Below, one piece after another: positions 10,860-19,270 of a stretch of 63,449 nt of DNA. The position numbers and the translations under genes were made by a program. Positions within the stretch are counted from its first letter, which is position 1, and every line of letters starts with the position of its first letter. Location: contig JALORC010000077.1 of NCBI GenBank assembly GCA_025459175.1, forward strand, positions 1-63,449. Direction: 5' to 3'. The stretch comes from Planctomycetota bacterium. GTDB lineage: Bacteria; Planctomycetota; UBA1135; UBA2386. Below the pieces are notes generated by a model, which made no database searches, was not told where the DNA came from, and was given only the letters and a program-made list of their open reading frames with translations.

Positions 10860-11263
10860 GCGGAGAACGAGGTGCCGCAGCCGCAGGTGCCCGAGGCCTG
10901 GGGGTTCTTGAACACGAAGCCGCGGTCGAGCAGGCCGTCGTTGAAGTCGAGGATCGTGCCGCCCATGAAGAACTCGCTCTTCTTGTCGACGACGAGATTC
11001 ACGCCGTGCTGCACGAAGGAGAGATCGAACTCGGTCGGCCCGTTCTGGTCGAAGTCGAGCACGTAGGTGAAGCCCGAGCAGCCGCCGCCCTTGGCGCCGA
11101 TGCGCACGTGGGTCGACGCCGGGAAGTTCTGCTCGCCGATCACGCGCAGGATCTCCTTCGCGGCGCGCTCGGTCAGGTGCACGCCGCGGCCCGGCTTCGG
11201 CTCGCTCGGCTTCGGCTGGGTCGCGGGTGCGGCCTTGGCGGTGGGCAGGGTCGGTTCGCTCAT
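10856..11263 (-). CDS. iscA: A-type iron-sulfur carrier IscA
   Basis: A 135-residue A-type carrier. The conserved cysteines are visible in GAKGGGCSGFTYVL and near the C-terminus in GTCGCGTSF. The fold motif VHLTERAAKEIL opens the domain. The N-terminal 30 residues are a low-complexity Pro/Ala/Lys extension (AAPATQPKPSEPKPG) not found in the compact E. coli protein. The ATG at 11263 overlaps the iscU stop (ATGA) and the gene's own stop overlaps the hscB GTG. It probably accepts clusters from IscU and passes them to 4Fe-4S targets. Confidence 0.94.
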   Translation of the reverse strand: MSEPTLPTAKAAPATQPKPSEPKPGRGVHLTERAAKEILRVIGEQNFPASTHVRIGAKGGGCSGFTYVLDFDQNGPTEFDLSFVQHGVNLVVDKKSEFFMGGTILDFNDGLLDRGFVFKNPQASGTCGCGTSFSA

Positions 11264-11685
11264 CGGTGGGCTCCGTCCAGTTGTTCGCCGGCGGCCTGTT
11301 CGCGGGCGGCCTTCTTCTGGCGCCAGTCCTCGATCGCGGCCTTGATCGCGTCCTCGGCCAGCACCGAGCAGTGGATCTTGACCGGCGGCAGCGACAGCTC
11401 CTCGACGATCTGCGTGTTCTTGATCTGCGCCGCCGCGTCGACGCTGGTGCCCTTCAGCCACTCGGTGGCCAGCGACGACGACGCGATCGCCGAGCCGCAG
11501 CCATAGGTCTTGAACTTGGCGTCGACGATGCGGCCGGCGTCGTCGACCTTGATCTGCAGCTTCATCACGTCGCCGCACTCGGGCGCGCCGACGACGCCGG
11601 TGCCGACGTCGGGGGCGTTTTTGTCGAGCGAGCCGACGTTGCGCGGGTTCTGGTAGTGGTCGAGGACCTTGTCGCTGTAGGCCAT
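11260..11685 (-). CDS. iscU: Iron-sulfur scaffold IscU
   Basis: A 141-residue scaffold on which 2Fe-2S clusters are built from IscS-derived sulfur. All key residues are visible: C37 and D39 (PECGDVM), C63 (TYGCGSAIASSS) and C106 (KIHCSVLAEDA). The HscA recognition motif LPPVK lies at residues 99-103. A 15-residue polar tail (QKKAAREQAAGEQLDGAHR) extends the C-terminus. It lies 64 bases downstream of iscS and is coupled to iscA by an ATGA overlap. Confidence 0.96.
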   Translation of the reverse strand: MAYSDKVLDHYQNPRNVGSLDKNAPDVGTGVVGAPECGDVMKLQIKVDDAGRIVDAKFKTYGCGSAIASSSLATEWLKGTSVDAAAQIKNTQIVEELSLPPVKIHCSVLAEDAIKAAIEDWRQKKAAREQAAGEQLDGAHR

Positions 11686-11749
11686 GGCAGTTCGGATGGG
11701 TTGGGGTTCGAAGTCGGTGGTGGGGTCGTGGTCGGTGCGGGCGGCACTG

Positions 11750-12961
11750 TCAGTGGGTGGTCCACTTGACCTTCGACAGGTCGACGCCTTCCTGCACCAT
11801 CTCCCACAGCGGCGACATCTCGCGCAGGCGCTTGACCTCGGCGATCACGCGATCGGCGGCGAAGTCGACTTCCTGCTCGGTGGTGAAGCGGCCGAGGGAG
11901 AACCGGATCGAGCTGTGGGCGAGTTCGTCGCCGAGCCCGAGGCTCTTCAACACGTAGCTGGGCTCGAGGCTCGCGGACGTGCAGGCCGAGCCCGACGACA
12001 CCGCGATCTCCTTGATGCCCATGATCAGCGACTCGCCCTCGACGTACGGGAACGAGACGTTGGCTAGGTGCGGCAGGCGGGCGTCCGGGTTGCCGTTCCG
12101 CACCGCGTCGGGCAGTGCCGCCAGCAGGCGCCGTTCGAGCCGGTCGCGCAGCGCGCGCAGCTTCGGGATCTCGACCGCCATCTCCTCGTGGCAGATGCGC
12201 GCCGCCTCACCCATGCCGACGATGCCGGTGACGTTCAGCGTGCCCGAGCGCATGCCGCGCTCGTGGCCACCGCCGTCCATCTGCGCAACCAGGCGCACGC
12301 GCGGGTTCTTGCGCCGCACGTAGAGGCAACCGACGCCCTTCGGCCCGTACATCTTGTGCGCCGACAGCGACAGCAGGTCGATGTGCTGCGCCTCGACGTC
12401 GAGCGGGATCTTGCCGGGGGCCTGGGTCGCGTCGGTGTGGAACAGCGTGCCCTTCCGCTTGCAGATCGCGCCGATCTTCGCCAGCGGGTGCAGCGTGCCG
12501 ACCTCGTTGTTGGCGGCCATCAGCGACACCAGGATCGTGCGGTCGGTGATCGCCGCCTCGAGCTGGGCCAGGTCGATGTTGCCCTGCCCGTCGACCGGCA
12601 GCCAGGTGACCTCGAAGCCCTGGGTCTCCAAGTATTTCATCGGGTCGAGCACGGCCTTGTGCTCGGTCACCGTGGTGATCAGGTGGTTGCCCTTCTCGCG
12701 ATACATCTGCGCCACGCCCTTGATCGCGAGGTTGTTGGCCTCGGTCGAGCCGCTGGTCCACAGGATCTCCTTGCTGTGGGCACCGAGCAGGCGCGCCACC
12801 TGGTTGCGCGCCTCCTCGACCGCGGCTTCGGCGGTCCAGCCGAACGAATGGCTGCGGCTGGCGGCGTTGCCGAACGTGTCGGTGAAGAACGGCAGCATGC
12901 GCTGCACCACGCGCGGATCGCACGGGGTGGTGGCGCTGTAGTCGAGGTAGATGGGCTTCAT
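11750..12961 (-). CDS. iscS: Cysteine desulfurase IscS
   Basis: A 403-residue PLP enzyme that converts cysteine to alanine and hands the persulfide sulfur to IscU. The opening MKPIYLDYSATTP is canonical. The PLP lysine is K203 in LSLSAHKMYGPKG, and the persulfide cysteine is C327 in VSSGSACTSASLEPSYVL. Length and the C-terminal IscU-docking region (SPLWEMVQEGVDLSKVKW) match group I IscS. The ATG at 12961 overlaps the iscR stop (ATGA). The frame continues upstream only as a shadow of iscR. Confidence 0.97.
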   Translation of the reverse strand: MKPIYLDYSATTPCDPRVVQRMLPFFTDTFGNAASRSHSFGWTAEAAVEEARNQVARLLGAHSKEILWTSGSTEANNLAIKGVAQMYREKGNHLITTVTEHKAVLDPMKYLETQGFEVTWLPVDGQGNIDLAQLEAAITDRTILVSLMAANNEVGTLHPLAKIGAICKRKGTLFHTDATQAPGKIPLDVEAQHIDLLSLSAHKMYGPKGVGCLYVRRKNPRVRLVAQMDGGGHERGMRSGTLNVTGIVGMGEAARICHEEMAVEIPKLRALRDRLERRLLAALPDAVRNGNPDARLPHLANVSFPYVEGESLIMGIKEIAVSSGSACTSASLEPSYVLKSLGLGDELAHSSIRFSLGRFTTEQEVDFAADRVIAEVKRLREMSPLWEMVQEGVDLSKVKWTTH

Positions 12962-13557
12962 CGGGTTGCCTTGATGCCGGTCGCCTGCCTGGGTGGCGGC
13001 GCCATCGCACACAGCTCGTCGAGGTGGATGTCGCGGAACAGTTGCGAGATGCGTTCGTGCACGATCCGCATCGGTTGCTTGCTCGGGCAGAACGAGATCA
13101 GCGCGCAGTCGTGGGAGGCGTCCTGAATCCTCGGCTCGGCCGCTCGCTTGCTGCTCGCCGTGGCGGAACCGCTCGCCGCTCGCATGCTCGGCGCCAGCGC
13201 CAGCAGGCTGGTCGGCTTGGCGTCGGGCACCTCGGCGGCGGGTCCGCCGTGTGCGACGCAGTCGACCAGCACGAAGCGCCCCTCGACGACCTCGAGGATG
13301 TCGCCGAGCGAGATCTCGCTCGGTGGACGACCGAGCCGGTAGCCGCCGCGCAGGCCGCGCGTCGATTCGAGCAGGCCGCTCTTGGCGAACTCCTTCAGCA
13401 GGTTGGCGACCACCGACTTGTTGAGCCCGGCCTGCCGGGCGATCTCGTGCGCACTGACGACCGCGAGGCCGGCGCTGCCGCCGGGGTAGGCACCCTGGCG
13501 GGCGATCGCGCCCAACAGGAACACCGCGTAGTCGGCTTTCTTCGAGATCCGCAGCAT
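12958..13557 (-). CDS. iscR: Rrf2-family regulator IscR
   Basis: A 199-residue Rrf2 regulator. The winged-helix opening MLRISKKADYAVFLLGAIA and SAHEIARQAGLNKSVVANLL, then TRGLRGGYRLGRP, are typical. Putative 2Fe-2S ligands are C100, C151 and C157 (HDCALISFC). In E. coli IscR the three cysteines sit six residues apart. Here about 50 extra residues rich in Pro, Ala and Ser (VPDAKPTSLLALAPSM and onward) separate the first from the second, while the last two keep the x5 spacing. It probably represses this operon when clusters are plentiful, acting at the palindrome about 40-60 bases upstream of its start. Confidence 0.88.
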   Translation of the reverse strand: MLRISKKADYAVFLLGAIARQGAYPGGSAGLAVVSAHEIARQAGLNKSVVANLLKEFAKSGLLESTRGLRGGYRLGRPPSEISLGDILEVVEGRFVLVDCVAHGGPAAEVPDAKPTSLLALAPSMRAASGSATASSKRAAEPRIQDASHDCALISFCPSKQPMRIVHERISQLFRDIHLDELCAMAPPPRQATGIKATR

Positions 13558-13595
13558 CGGGAGGAGCGCCGCGGCAGGGGCCGCTGGCGTGGCAA

Positions 13596-13619
13596 CCCCA
13601 AACTAGACCTGGTTTGGGG
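13596..13619. promoter_or_regulatory. 24-bp imperfect palindrome between iscR and ygfZ
   Basis: The two halves CCCCAAACTAGA and CCTGGTTTGGGG are inverted repeats. Eight outer bases per arm pair perfectly, followed by one T/G mismatch and two more pairs, leaving two central bases. The centre is about 50 bases upstream of the iscR start and about 95 upstream of ygfZ, where an operator for the divergent pair would lie. It does not match the E. coli IscR type 1 or type 2 consensus closely, but Rrf2 half-sites vary. A role as an IscR operator is an inference from position and symmetry. Confidence 0.55.
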
Positions 13620-13701
13620 CTCATTCAACGATCGGCTCGAAAAAGCCCCAGATGTAGGCACATTCTGTCGCCGACGAGTTCATCCTGGCCCAACCCAACG
13701 C

Positions 13702-14601
13702 ATGCGCGCCCCCGACCTGCTGTCCGAGCTCCTTGCCATCGGCCCGTTCGAACGGGTCGCCGCTCCGTACGTGTTGTTCTCGCTGCGCGGCCCCGATGCC
13801 GGCGAGTTCGTGCACCGGCTGTGCACGCAGGACGTGCTCGGGCTCGGGGAGGGCGACCTGCGCAAGGCGGCGTTCCTCGACGCCAAGGGCAAGCTGCTGG
13901 TCACCTGCGTCGTGTTCCGGCTCGGCGACCGGATCTGCCTCGAGACGGCGGCGGAGCAGGCGGATCGGCTGGCGGCCTTGCTCGAGCGCTATCACTTCAC
14001 CGAGAAGTTGACCATCGAGCGGCAGTCGACCGCGGTGCGCGAGGTGGTGCGAGCGGCGTTGGCCGACGATCGCGATGCGGCGGCGGCGACCGCGGCCGGC
14101 ACGGTGGTCACGGTGGTGCGGCGCGGGCTGTGTTTCCGCCGCGAACACACAGCCGCCGCAACCGCGGCCGCGGCGGTCGGCGCGCCGGAGCCGCGCGCGG
14201 AGTGCCTGCGCATGCTGGCGGGCTTCGTGCGGGTCGGGGTCGACAGCGAAGCGGCGACGTTGGCGCTCGAGGCCGGGCTCGACGATCACTGCTCGACGAC
14301 CAAGGGCTGCTACACCGGCCAGGAGATCGTCGCTCGTATCCACACCTACGGGCACGTCAATCGCCAGCTGTGTCTGCTGTGGCTCGCGCCGGGCGCCGCC
14401 ATCGAAGCGCCGCAGCCGCTGCAGGAGCCCGAGGACGGCCTGCCGGTCGGCCGGGTGATGCATGCGGTGCCGGTGCCCGGACAGCCGGCGCGGCTCGGCC
14501 TCGGCTACCTGCCGAAGGACTTCCAGGCGCTCGGCACCAGGCTCGCGCTCGCTGATGGCGGGGCGGTCGAGGTGATCGGTTACGCGCCCTTGCCCGCGTA
14601 G
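13702..14601 (+). CDS. ygfZ: Folate-binding Fe-S assembly protein YgfZ
   Basis: A 299-residue GcvT-like protein. The family signature K-G-C-Y-x-G-Q-E appears as TTKGCYTGQEIVARIH near residue 205, followed by the RQLCLLWL strand. YgfZ proteins help maintain certain Fe-S enzymes, such as the tRNA methylthiotransferase MiaB, in a tetrahydrofolate-dependent way. Placement next to and divergent from the isc operon fits this. The frame is open upstream, but the ATG at 13702 gives the typical start (LLSELLAIGPFERVA, then VLFSLRGPDAGEFVHRL). Its 3' end overlaps the convergent cupin gene by 22 bases. Confidence 0.9.
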   Translation: MRAPDLLSELLAIGPFERVAAPYVLFSLRGPDAGEFVHRLCTQDVLGLGEGDLRKAAFLDAKGKLLVTCVVFRLGDRICLETAAEQADRLAALLERYHFTEKLTIERQSTAVREVVRAALADDRDAAAATAAGTVVTVVRRGLCFRREHTAAATAAAAVGAPEPRAECLRMLAGFVRVGVDSEAATLALEAGLDDHCSTTKGCYTGQEIVARIHTYGHVNRQLCLLWLAPGAAIEAPQPLQEPEDGLPVGRVMHAVPVPGQPARLGLGYLPKDFQALGTRLALADGGAVEVIGYAPLPA

Positions 14602-15374
14602 GCGATGACGATGTAGGTGCGGCCGGTGACGGCCTGCACGCGGCAGCTCGCCAGCGCCGCGCGGTCGAGCAGCAGCGCGTGATCCCCGGCGGCGAGCCGT
14701 TGCCCATCGACGGTTGCCTCGGCCTCGGTGCGCACGAACAGCAGTGCCTCGTCGGCGGCCGGGCGGCGGGGGATGTCGGCGATCGCCAGCGTGGTGCCGG
14801 CGGCGAGCACGACCTCGTCGATGCACAGCGTCGCCGCCTTGTAGTCGGGGGCCAGCACGCGCTCGACGGTGCAGGCGCCGACCGGGATGCGTTCGAAGCG
14901 GCGCGGCGGCAGCGATTCCGGCGCGGTCGGGAACGTCTCGGCCGGCCGCCATTCGCCGCTGTTCGGGTCGAACGACTTGCCGCTGCCGGCCATCGGCAGC
15001 AACGGCTTGTTCGCCAGCGTGGCCCGGCCGGTCGGTTCGTCGCGCACGACCGGCTGACGCGCCGCGACCAGCAGCAGTTCGCCGCTGCCGTTGCTGACCT
15101 GGAAGTCGGTGTGCTTGGGCAGGAACACCGCCATCGGCCGGCCGCCGAACGGCTCCTTGCGCGCGCCGCGCGCCGGCCACGCGGTGCTGCCGCCGACCAG
15201 GTCGAAGGTGCCGCCGAGCAGCAGCACCGCGGTCTCGTGATCGCCGGTGCGCAGTCGGTCCGGGTCGCTCGGGCGCCAGAGCTGCACCTGTTCGAGCCAG
15301 CGCGTGGCTCCACACTTCGCGGTGGACAGGCGCCGGTCGCCGGACAGCTGCAACGGGGTGGTGGTCGGGTTCAT
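14580..15374 (-). CDS. IolB/KduI-like cupin protein
   Basis: A 264-residue bicupin-like protein. It contains ETAVLLLGGTFDLVGG followed by GGRPMAVFLPKHTDFQV, which resembles the 'E..vv.L.G...v......GR..VF...P..vY.P' pattern of 5-deoxy-glucuronate isomerases (IolB). The second half has ATLCIDEVVLAAGTTLA and a further beta-rich domain. No inositol genes are nearby, so the substrate is unknown and IolB itself cannot be claimed. The ATG at 15374 overlaps the stop of the upstream prolyl isomerase gene (ATGA). Confidence 0.6.
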   Translation of the reverse strand: MNPTTTPLQLSGDRRLSTAKCGATRWLEQVQLWRPSDPDRLRTGDHETAVLLLGGTFDLVGGSTAWPARGARKEPFGGRPMAVFLPKHTDFQVSNGSGELLLVAARQPVVRDEPTGRATLANKPLLPMAGSGKSFDPNSGEWRPAETFPTAPESLPPRRFERIPVGACTVERVLAPDYKAATLCIDEVVLAAGTTLAIADIPRRPAADEALLFVRTEAEATVDGQRLAAGDHALLLDRAALASCRVQAVTGRTYIVIAYAGKGA

Positions 15375-16756
15375 TTGGTGCGGGGCGATGGGTCGAGCAG
15401 ACGGATGTCGGCTTCCTTGAGCAAGCGCTCGCCGAGTTCGTCGCCGCGCCGCTTGCGGAGGCGCTGCAACAGCACCGCATCGGCCGGCACCGGTTCGATC
15501 TCGAACACCTTGATCAGGAAGCAGCCTTCGTCGGCGCGGATCGGCGCCGACACCTGGTCGACGTCGAGCGCGAACGCCGCGGCGAGCACCGCTTCGGGCA
15601 ACTGCTCCGAACGGCGGCGGTGCCAGCCGATCTCGCCGCCCTTCATCTTGCTGTTCGCGTGTTCGCTGGTGATGCGAGCGACGACGTCGAACGAGTCCTT
15701 GTCGAGGCGGGCCCGCGCCGCCTCGAGCTCCTTCATGGCTCGCTCGAAGTCGCGGGTGATGATGCCGTTCGGCTCGGCCAGTGCGTGCACGAAGATCATG
15801 CCGAGCCGCCGCCGCGGGCCGATCTGCTCGAGCACCTGCGGCCGGTTGCTCTCGAGTTCGGCGCCGAGCACCTGGTCCGGGAACCGGCGCGCCACCAGCT
15901 TGTCGAGCAGGATCGTGGCGCGGAACACGCGTTGTTCGCGCAGCGACTGCGGGGTCAGGCCCTCGGCCTTCAGCAGGTTGTCGAAGGTGATACCGCGGTA
16001 GGCCGGGTCGCGGGCCGCATCCTCGGCGCGCCGCCGCACGGCCGCATCGAGATCGCTCGGGGTGACCACGAGTTCCTCGCGCCGGCACAGCGCTTCGATG
16101 GTGTTCAGATAGGCGACCTGGCGCACGAAGCGGTCGCGCTCGTCGTTCTCCGCCGTGCGCAGCAGCAGCATGCCGAGTTCGAGCAGCGGGATCTCGCGGT
16201 CGCCCAGGCGGGCGGCGGTGCCGTGCGGCAGTGCGTCGGGGTCGGTGACCACCGGCACCCGCTTGCGCTCCTCCTGCAGCCACAGCTTCAGCATCTCGCC
16301 GCCGACGGTTTCGTTCTCGCCGAGGCCCGCCTCGGCGCGCACCAGTCGCTCCTGGGCGATCTGGACGGCCAGCAGCTCGAACAGCTCGGCCTCACTGCTG
16401 TTGCGCAGCCACGGGAACTCCTCGGGGCGACGCCCGGCGGCCCGCAGCTGGTCCTGCAGCTGCCCCCAGAACTGCTGGATCGCGGCGCGATCCGGGAGCA
16501 TGCCCTTCTGCTCGGCGGCGATCCGCGTCAGCATCGTGTCGACCAACTGCTCGCAGGCCTGCTTGCCGCGATCGCGTCGGCGCAGGTGGAACGCCATCTC
16601 CAGCGCGACGTCGGTGCGCGTCACCGTGGCGTCGGCGCCGAGCAGGCGGTAGTTCGCCAGCGGCGCATCGGGATTCCCGGCGCCGGGATTCCCTGCATCG
16701 GGGTTCTGGGGGAAGGCGGCGAGCAGCGCCAGCGACAGCGAAGCCAGGACAGGCAT
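15371..16756 (-). CDS. Exported parvulin-type peptidyl-prolyl isomerase
   Basis: A 461-residue protein with a signal peptide (MPVLASLSLALLAAFPQ) and a helical SurA/PpiD-like N-terminal chaperone region. The C-terminal parvulin (PpiC) domain runs from about residue 320: RRRLGMIFVHAL, then FDVVARITSEHANSKMKGGEIGW in pieces, then AAAFALDVDQVSAPIRADEGCFLIKV. These are the usual parvulin elements: the 'S.D...GG.LGW' equivalent and the final 'G.H.I.V' strand, here with C in place of H. It probably helps fold exported or outer-membrane proteins. The C-terminus couples (ATGA) to the cupin gene. Confidence 0.85.
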   Translation of the reverse strand: MPVLASLSLALLAAFPQNPDAGNPGAGNPDAPLANYRLLGADATVTRTDVALEMAFHLRRRDRGKQACEQLVDTMLTRIAAEQKGMLPDRAAIQQFWGQLQDQLRAAGRRPEEFPWLRNSSEAELFELLAVQIAQERLVRAEAGLGENETVGGEMLKLWLQEERKRVPVVTDPDALPHGTAARLGDREIPLLELGMLLLRTAENDERDRFVRQVAYLNTIEALCRREELVVTPSDLDAAVRRRAEDAARDPAYRGITFDNLLKAEGLTPQSLREQRVFRATILLDKLVARRFPDQVLGAELESNRPQVLEQIGPRRRLGMIFVHALAEPNGIITRDFERAMKELEAARARLDKDSFDVVARITSEHANSKMKGGEIGWHRRRSEQLPEAVLAAAFALDVDQVSAPIRADEGCFLIKVFEIEPVPADAVLLQRLRKRRGDELGERLLKEADIRLLDPSPRTK

Positions 16757-16801
16757 GCGTCGCGCACGATAGCAGGGGCGCAGCGCCGGCGCCGCCGGCG
16801 A

Positions 16802-17608
16802 TCAGCCGAACCGGCCCTCGATGTAGTCCGAGGTCTCCTGCTTCTGCGGTGACACGAACATCGCCTCGGTCTTCGTGTGCTCGACGACGCGGCCCATCAG
16901 CATGAACACGCACTCGTCGCTGGCGCGCCGCGCCTGCGCCATGTTGTGGGTCACGATCAGGATCGAGTAGTGGCCGCGCAGGTCCCAGATCAGGTCCTCG
17001 ACCGCACGGGTGGCCTCGGGGTCGAGCGCGCTGCACGGCTCGTCCATCAGCAGCACCGCGGGCTTGGTCGGCAGCAGCCGGGCGATGCAGAGCTTCTGCT
17101 GCTCCTCGAGCGACAGCGCCGTCGCCTTGCGGTCGAGCCGGTCCTTGACCCGGTCCCACAGCAACACCTCGCGCAGCGCGTTCTCGACCAGGCCGTCCTC
17201 GTCGCTGCGGCTGCTGCGTTGCTCGCGGTGCAGCCGGTGCCCGAACAGCACGTTGTCGCGGATCGACAGCGGCAGCGGGTTCGGGCGCTGGAACACCATG
17301 CCGACGTGGCGGCGCACCTGGATCGCCGAGCTGTCGTCGGCATAGATGTCCTGGCCGAGCACCTTGATGGTGCCGGTCGTCGTCACGTAGCCGAGCCGCT
17401 CGTTGATGCGGTTGCAGCTGCGCAGCAGCGTCGACTTGCCGCAACCGGACGGGCCGATCATCGCCGTGACGATGCCCGACCGGATCACCAGGTCGACTTC
17501 GTGCAGGGCCTGGAACTTGCCGTACCAGAGATTGAGGCCGACCACCTCGATCGCCGGCCGGGCGTTGGCCGGCAGCGACAGGATCGTGGTCTGCCCGTGC
17601 AGTGCCAT
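16802..17608 (-). CDS. pstB: Phosphate transporter ATPase PstB, degenerate signature motif
   Basis: A 268-residue ABC ATPase of PstB type. Walker A is GPSGCGKST, the Q-loop Gln is Q107 (GMVFQRPNPLP), Walker B ends in D189-E190 (VLLMDEP), the D-loop is SALD and the switch His is H221 (IVTHNMAQ). The ABC signature, normally LSGGQ, reads LSLEEQ at 165-170. That loss is complementary to the defects in the neighbouring ATPase (17613-18392), so the pair probably works as a heterodimer powering PstA/PstC. The ATG at 17608 is taken. The frame is open further up but runs into the neighbour. Last gene of the pst operon. Confidence 0.9.
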   Translation of the reverse strand: MALHGQTTILSLPANARPAIEVVGLNLWYGKFQALHEVDLVIRSGIVTAMIGPSGCGKSTLLRSCNRINERLGYVTTTGTIKVLGQDIYADDSSAIQVRRHVGMVFQRPNPLPLSIRDNVLFGHRLHREQRSSRSDEDGLVENALREVLLWDRVKDRLDRKATALSLEEQQKLCIARLLPTKPAVLLMDEPCSALDPEATRAVEDLIWDLRGHYSILIVTHNMAQARRASDECVFMLMGRVVEHTKTEAMFVSPQKQETSDYIEGRFG

Positions 17609-17612
17609 GGAA

Positions 17613-18392
17613 TCAGCCAAAGCGCCCCTCCAGGTAGTCGACGGTCCGTTGTTCCTTGGCGCCACCCGAGAACAGTTCCTCGGTGGCGGCGATCTCGACG
17701 CAGCGGCCGCCGAGGAAGAACGCGGTGCGGTCGGCGAGGCGCCGCGCCTGCTGCACGAGGTTGGTGACCAGCACGATGGTCAGCTCGTGCCGCAGCTCCT
17801 TCAGCACTTCCTCGATGCGCATCGTCGTCACCGGGTCGACGGCGATCGAGAACTCGTCGAGCAGCAGCAGCTCGGGGTCCTGCGACAGCGCGCGCGCGAT
17901 CGTCAGCCGCTGCTGCTGGCCGCCGCTGAGCAGCGAGCCGAGGTTCTTCAGCCGGTCCTTGACCTCGTCCCACAGCGCCGCGCGGCGCAGGCAGCGTTCG
18001 ACGATGACGTCGAGCTCGGCCTGGTTGCGCAGGCCGCGCAGGCGCGGGGCCAGCGCCACGTTGTCGTAGATCGACAGCGGCAGGCCGACCGGCAGCGGGA
18101 ACACCACGCCGATGTGGCGCCGCAGCGCGTAGAGGTTGCGGATCGTGCGCACGTCCCGACCGGCGAACAGGATGGTGCCGTCGACCTGCATCGCCGGCAC
18201 GAACTCGTCCATCCGGTTGAGTGCGCGCAGGAACGACGTCTTGCCGGCGTTGGCGGGCCCGATCAGGCCGAAGATCTCGTGCTTGCGCACGTCGAGGTCG
18301 ACGCCCTGCAACGCGACCTTGTCGCCGTAGCGGATCGACAGTCCCCGCACCGACAGCAGCGGCGCCGCGGCATCGTCACGGCCGGCGGTCAC
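17613..18392 (-). CDS. pstB: Second PstB-like ATPase, degenerate Q- and H-loops
   Basis: A 259-residue ABC ATPase related to PstB. Walker A is GPANAGKTS, the signature is a perfect LSGGQ at 155-159, and Walker B is LLLLDE at 175-180. The Q-loop glutamine is replaced by P99 (GVVFPLPVGLP), the switch histidine by N211 (VLVTNLVQQA), and the D-loop reads SIAVDP. It should bind ATP but hydrolyse poorly at its own Walker site, while donating a good signature to the partner at 16802. Starts at a GTG (18392) overlapping the pstA stop. Ends four bases before the next gene's start. Confidence 0.88.
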   Translation of the reverse strand: MTAGRDDAAAPLLSVRGLSIRYGDKVALQGVDLDVRKHEIFGLIGPANAGKTSFLRALNRMDEFVPAMQVDGTILFAGRDVRTIRNLYALRRHIGVVFPLPVGLPLSIYDNVALAPRLRGLRNQAELDVIVERCLRRAALWDEVKDRLKNLGSLLSGGQQQRLTIARALSQDPELLLLDEFSIAVDPVTTMRIEEVLKELRHELTIVLVTNLVQQARRLADRTAFFLGGRCVEIAATEELFSGGAKEQRTVDYLEGRFG

Positions 18393-19270
18393 CACTTCTT
18401 CCTCCCGCGCAGGCGCATGCGGAAACCGATCGCCAGCGCGTTCATGGTCAGCACCACGAGGATGAGGGTCAGCGCCACCGCGAACGGCACGTGGCGCGGC
18501 ACGTTGGTGACCTGCGTCGACACGTTGAACAGGTGCAGCGACAGCGCCATGGTCTTGTCGAACACGCCGTTCGGGAACAGCTGCCGGAAGAACACCGCGC
18601 CGGTGAACATGATCGGCGCGGTCTCGCCGACGGCGCGCGAGACGACCAGGATCAGCCCGGTCAGGATGCCGCTGCCGGAGTTCGGCAGCACGATGTTCCA
18701 GATCGTCTGCCAGCGGGTCGCGCCCATGTTCCAGCAGGCTTCGCGGAACGCCTTCGGCACCGCCTGCAGCGACTCGCGGGTGGCGACGATGACGACCGGC
18801 AGCGTCATCACCGCGAGCGTGCAGCTGGCGGCCAGGATCGACTTGCCGAACTGCAGGAAGTGCACGAACGCGCCGACGCCGAACAGCGCGTGCACGATCG
18901 ACGGCACGCCGGCGAGGTTGACGATCGCGACGTTGATGGTGCGGGTCAGCCAGTTGTCGCGCGCGTACTCGCTGAGGTAGATCGCCGCGGCGACCCCGAG
19001 CGGCAGGGCCACGGCCAGCGCGCAGGCGGTGAGCCACACGGTGCCGACCAGGGCGGTGGCGATGCCGCCGGCGGCGCCGTTGTCGCGCGGCTTGCTGAGG
19101 AAGAAGTCGAGCGACATGCCCGGCGCGCCCTCGACGACCAGCACCGCCAGGATGCCGGCCGCCGGCACCAGCAACAGCAGCGTCACGCACAGGAAGCCGA
19201 ACCGCACCAGCTGTTGCACGGTGTGGCCCGAGCGTTCGTGGGCGGTGCTGCGGAACGGATTGGTGCTCAT
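18389..19270 (-). CDS. pstA: Phosphate ABC permease PstA
   Basis: A 293-residue inner-membrane permease with about six hydrophobic spans (first around LVRFGFLCVTLLLLVPAAG). The coupling-helix 'EAA' loop is clear: VPKAFREACWNMGATRWQTI. IVNLAGVPSIVHALFG and SRAVGETAPIMFTGA match PstA. Forms the phosphate channel with PstC. Overlaps pstC (ATGA) and the downstream ATPase (GTGA). Confidence 0.95.
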   Translation of the reverse strand: MSTNPFRSTAHERSGHTVQQLVRFGFLCVTLLLLVPAAGILAVLVVEGAPGMSLDFFLSKPRDNGAAGGIATALVGTVWLTACALAVALPLGVAAAIYLSEYARDNWLTRTINVAIVNLAGVPSIVHALFGVGAFVHFLQFGKSILAASCTLAVMTLPVVIVATRESLQAVPKAFREACWNMGATRWQTIWNIVLPNSGSGILTGLILVVSRAVGETAPIMFTGAVFFRQLFPNGVFDKTMALSLHLFNVSTQVTNVPRHVPFAVALTLILVVLTMNALAIGFRMRLRGRKKW

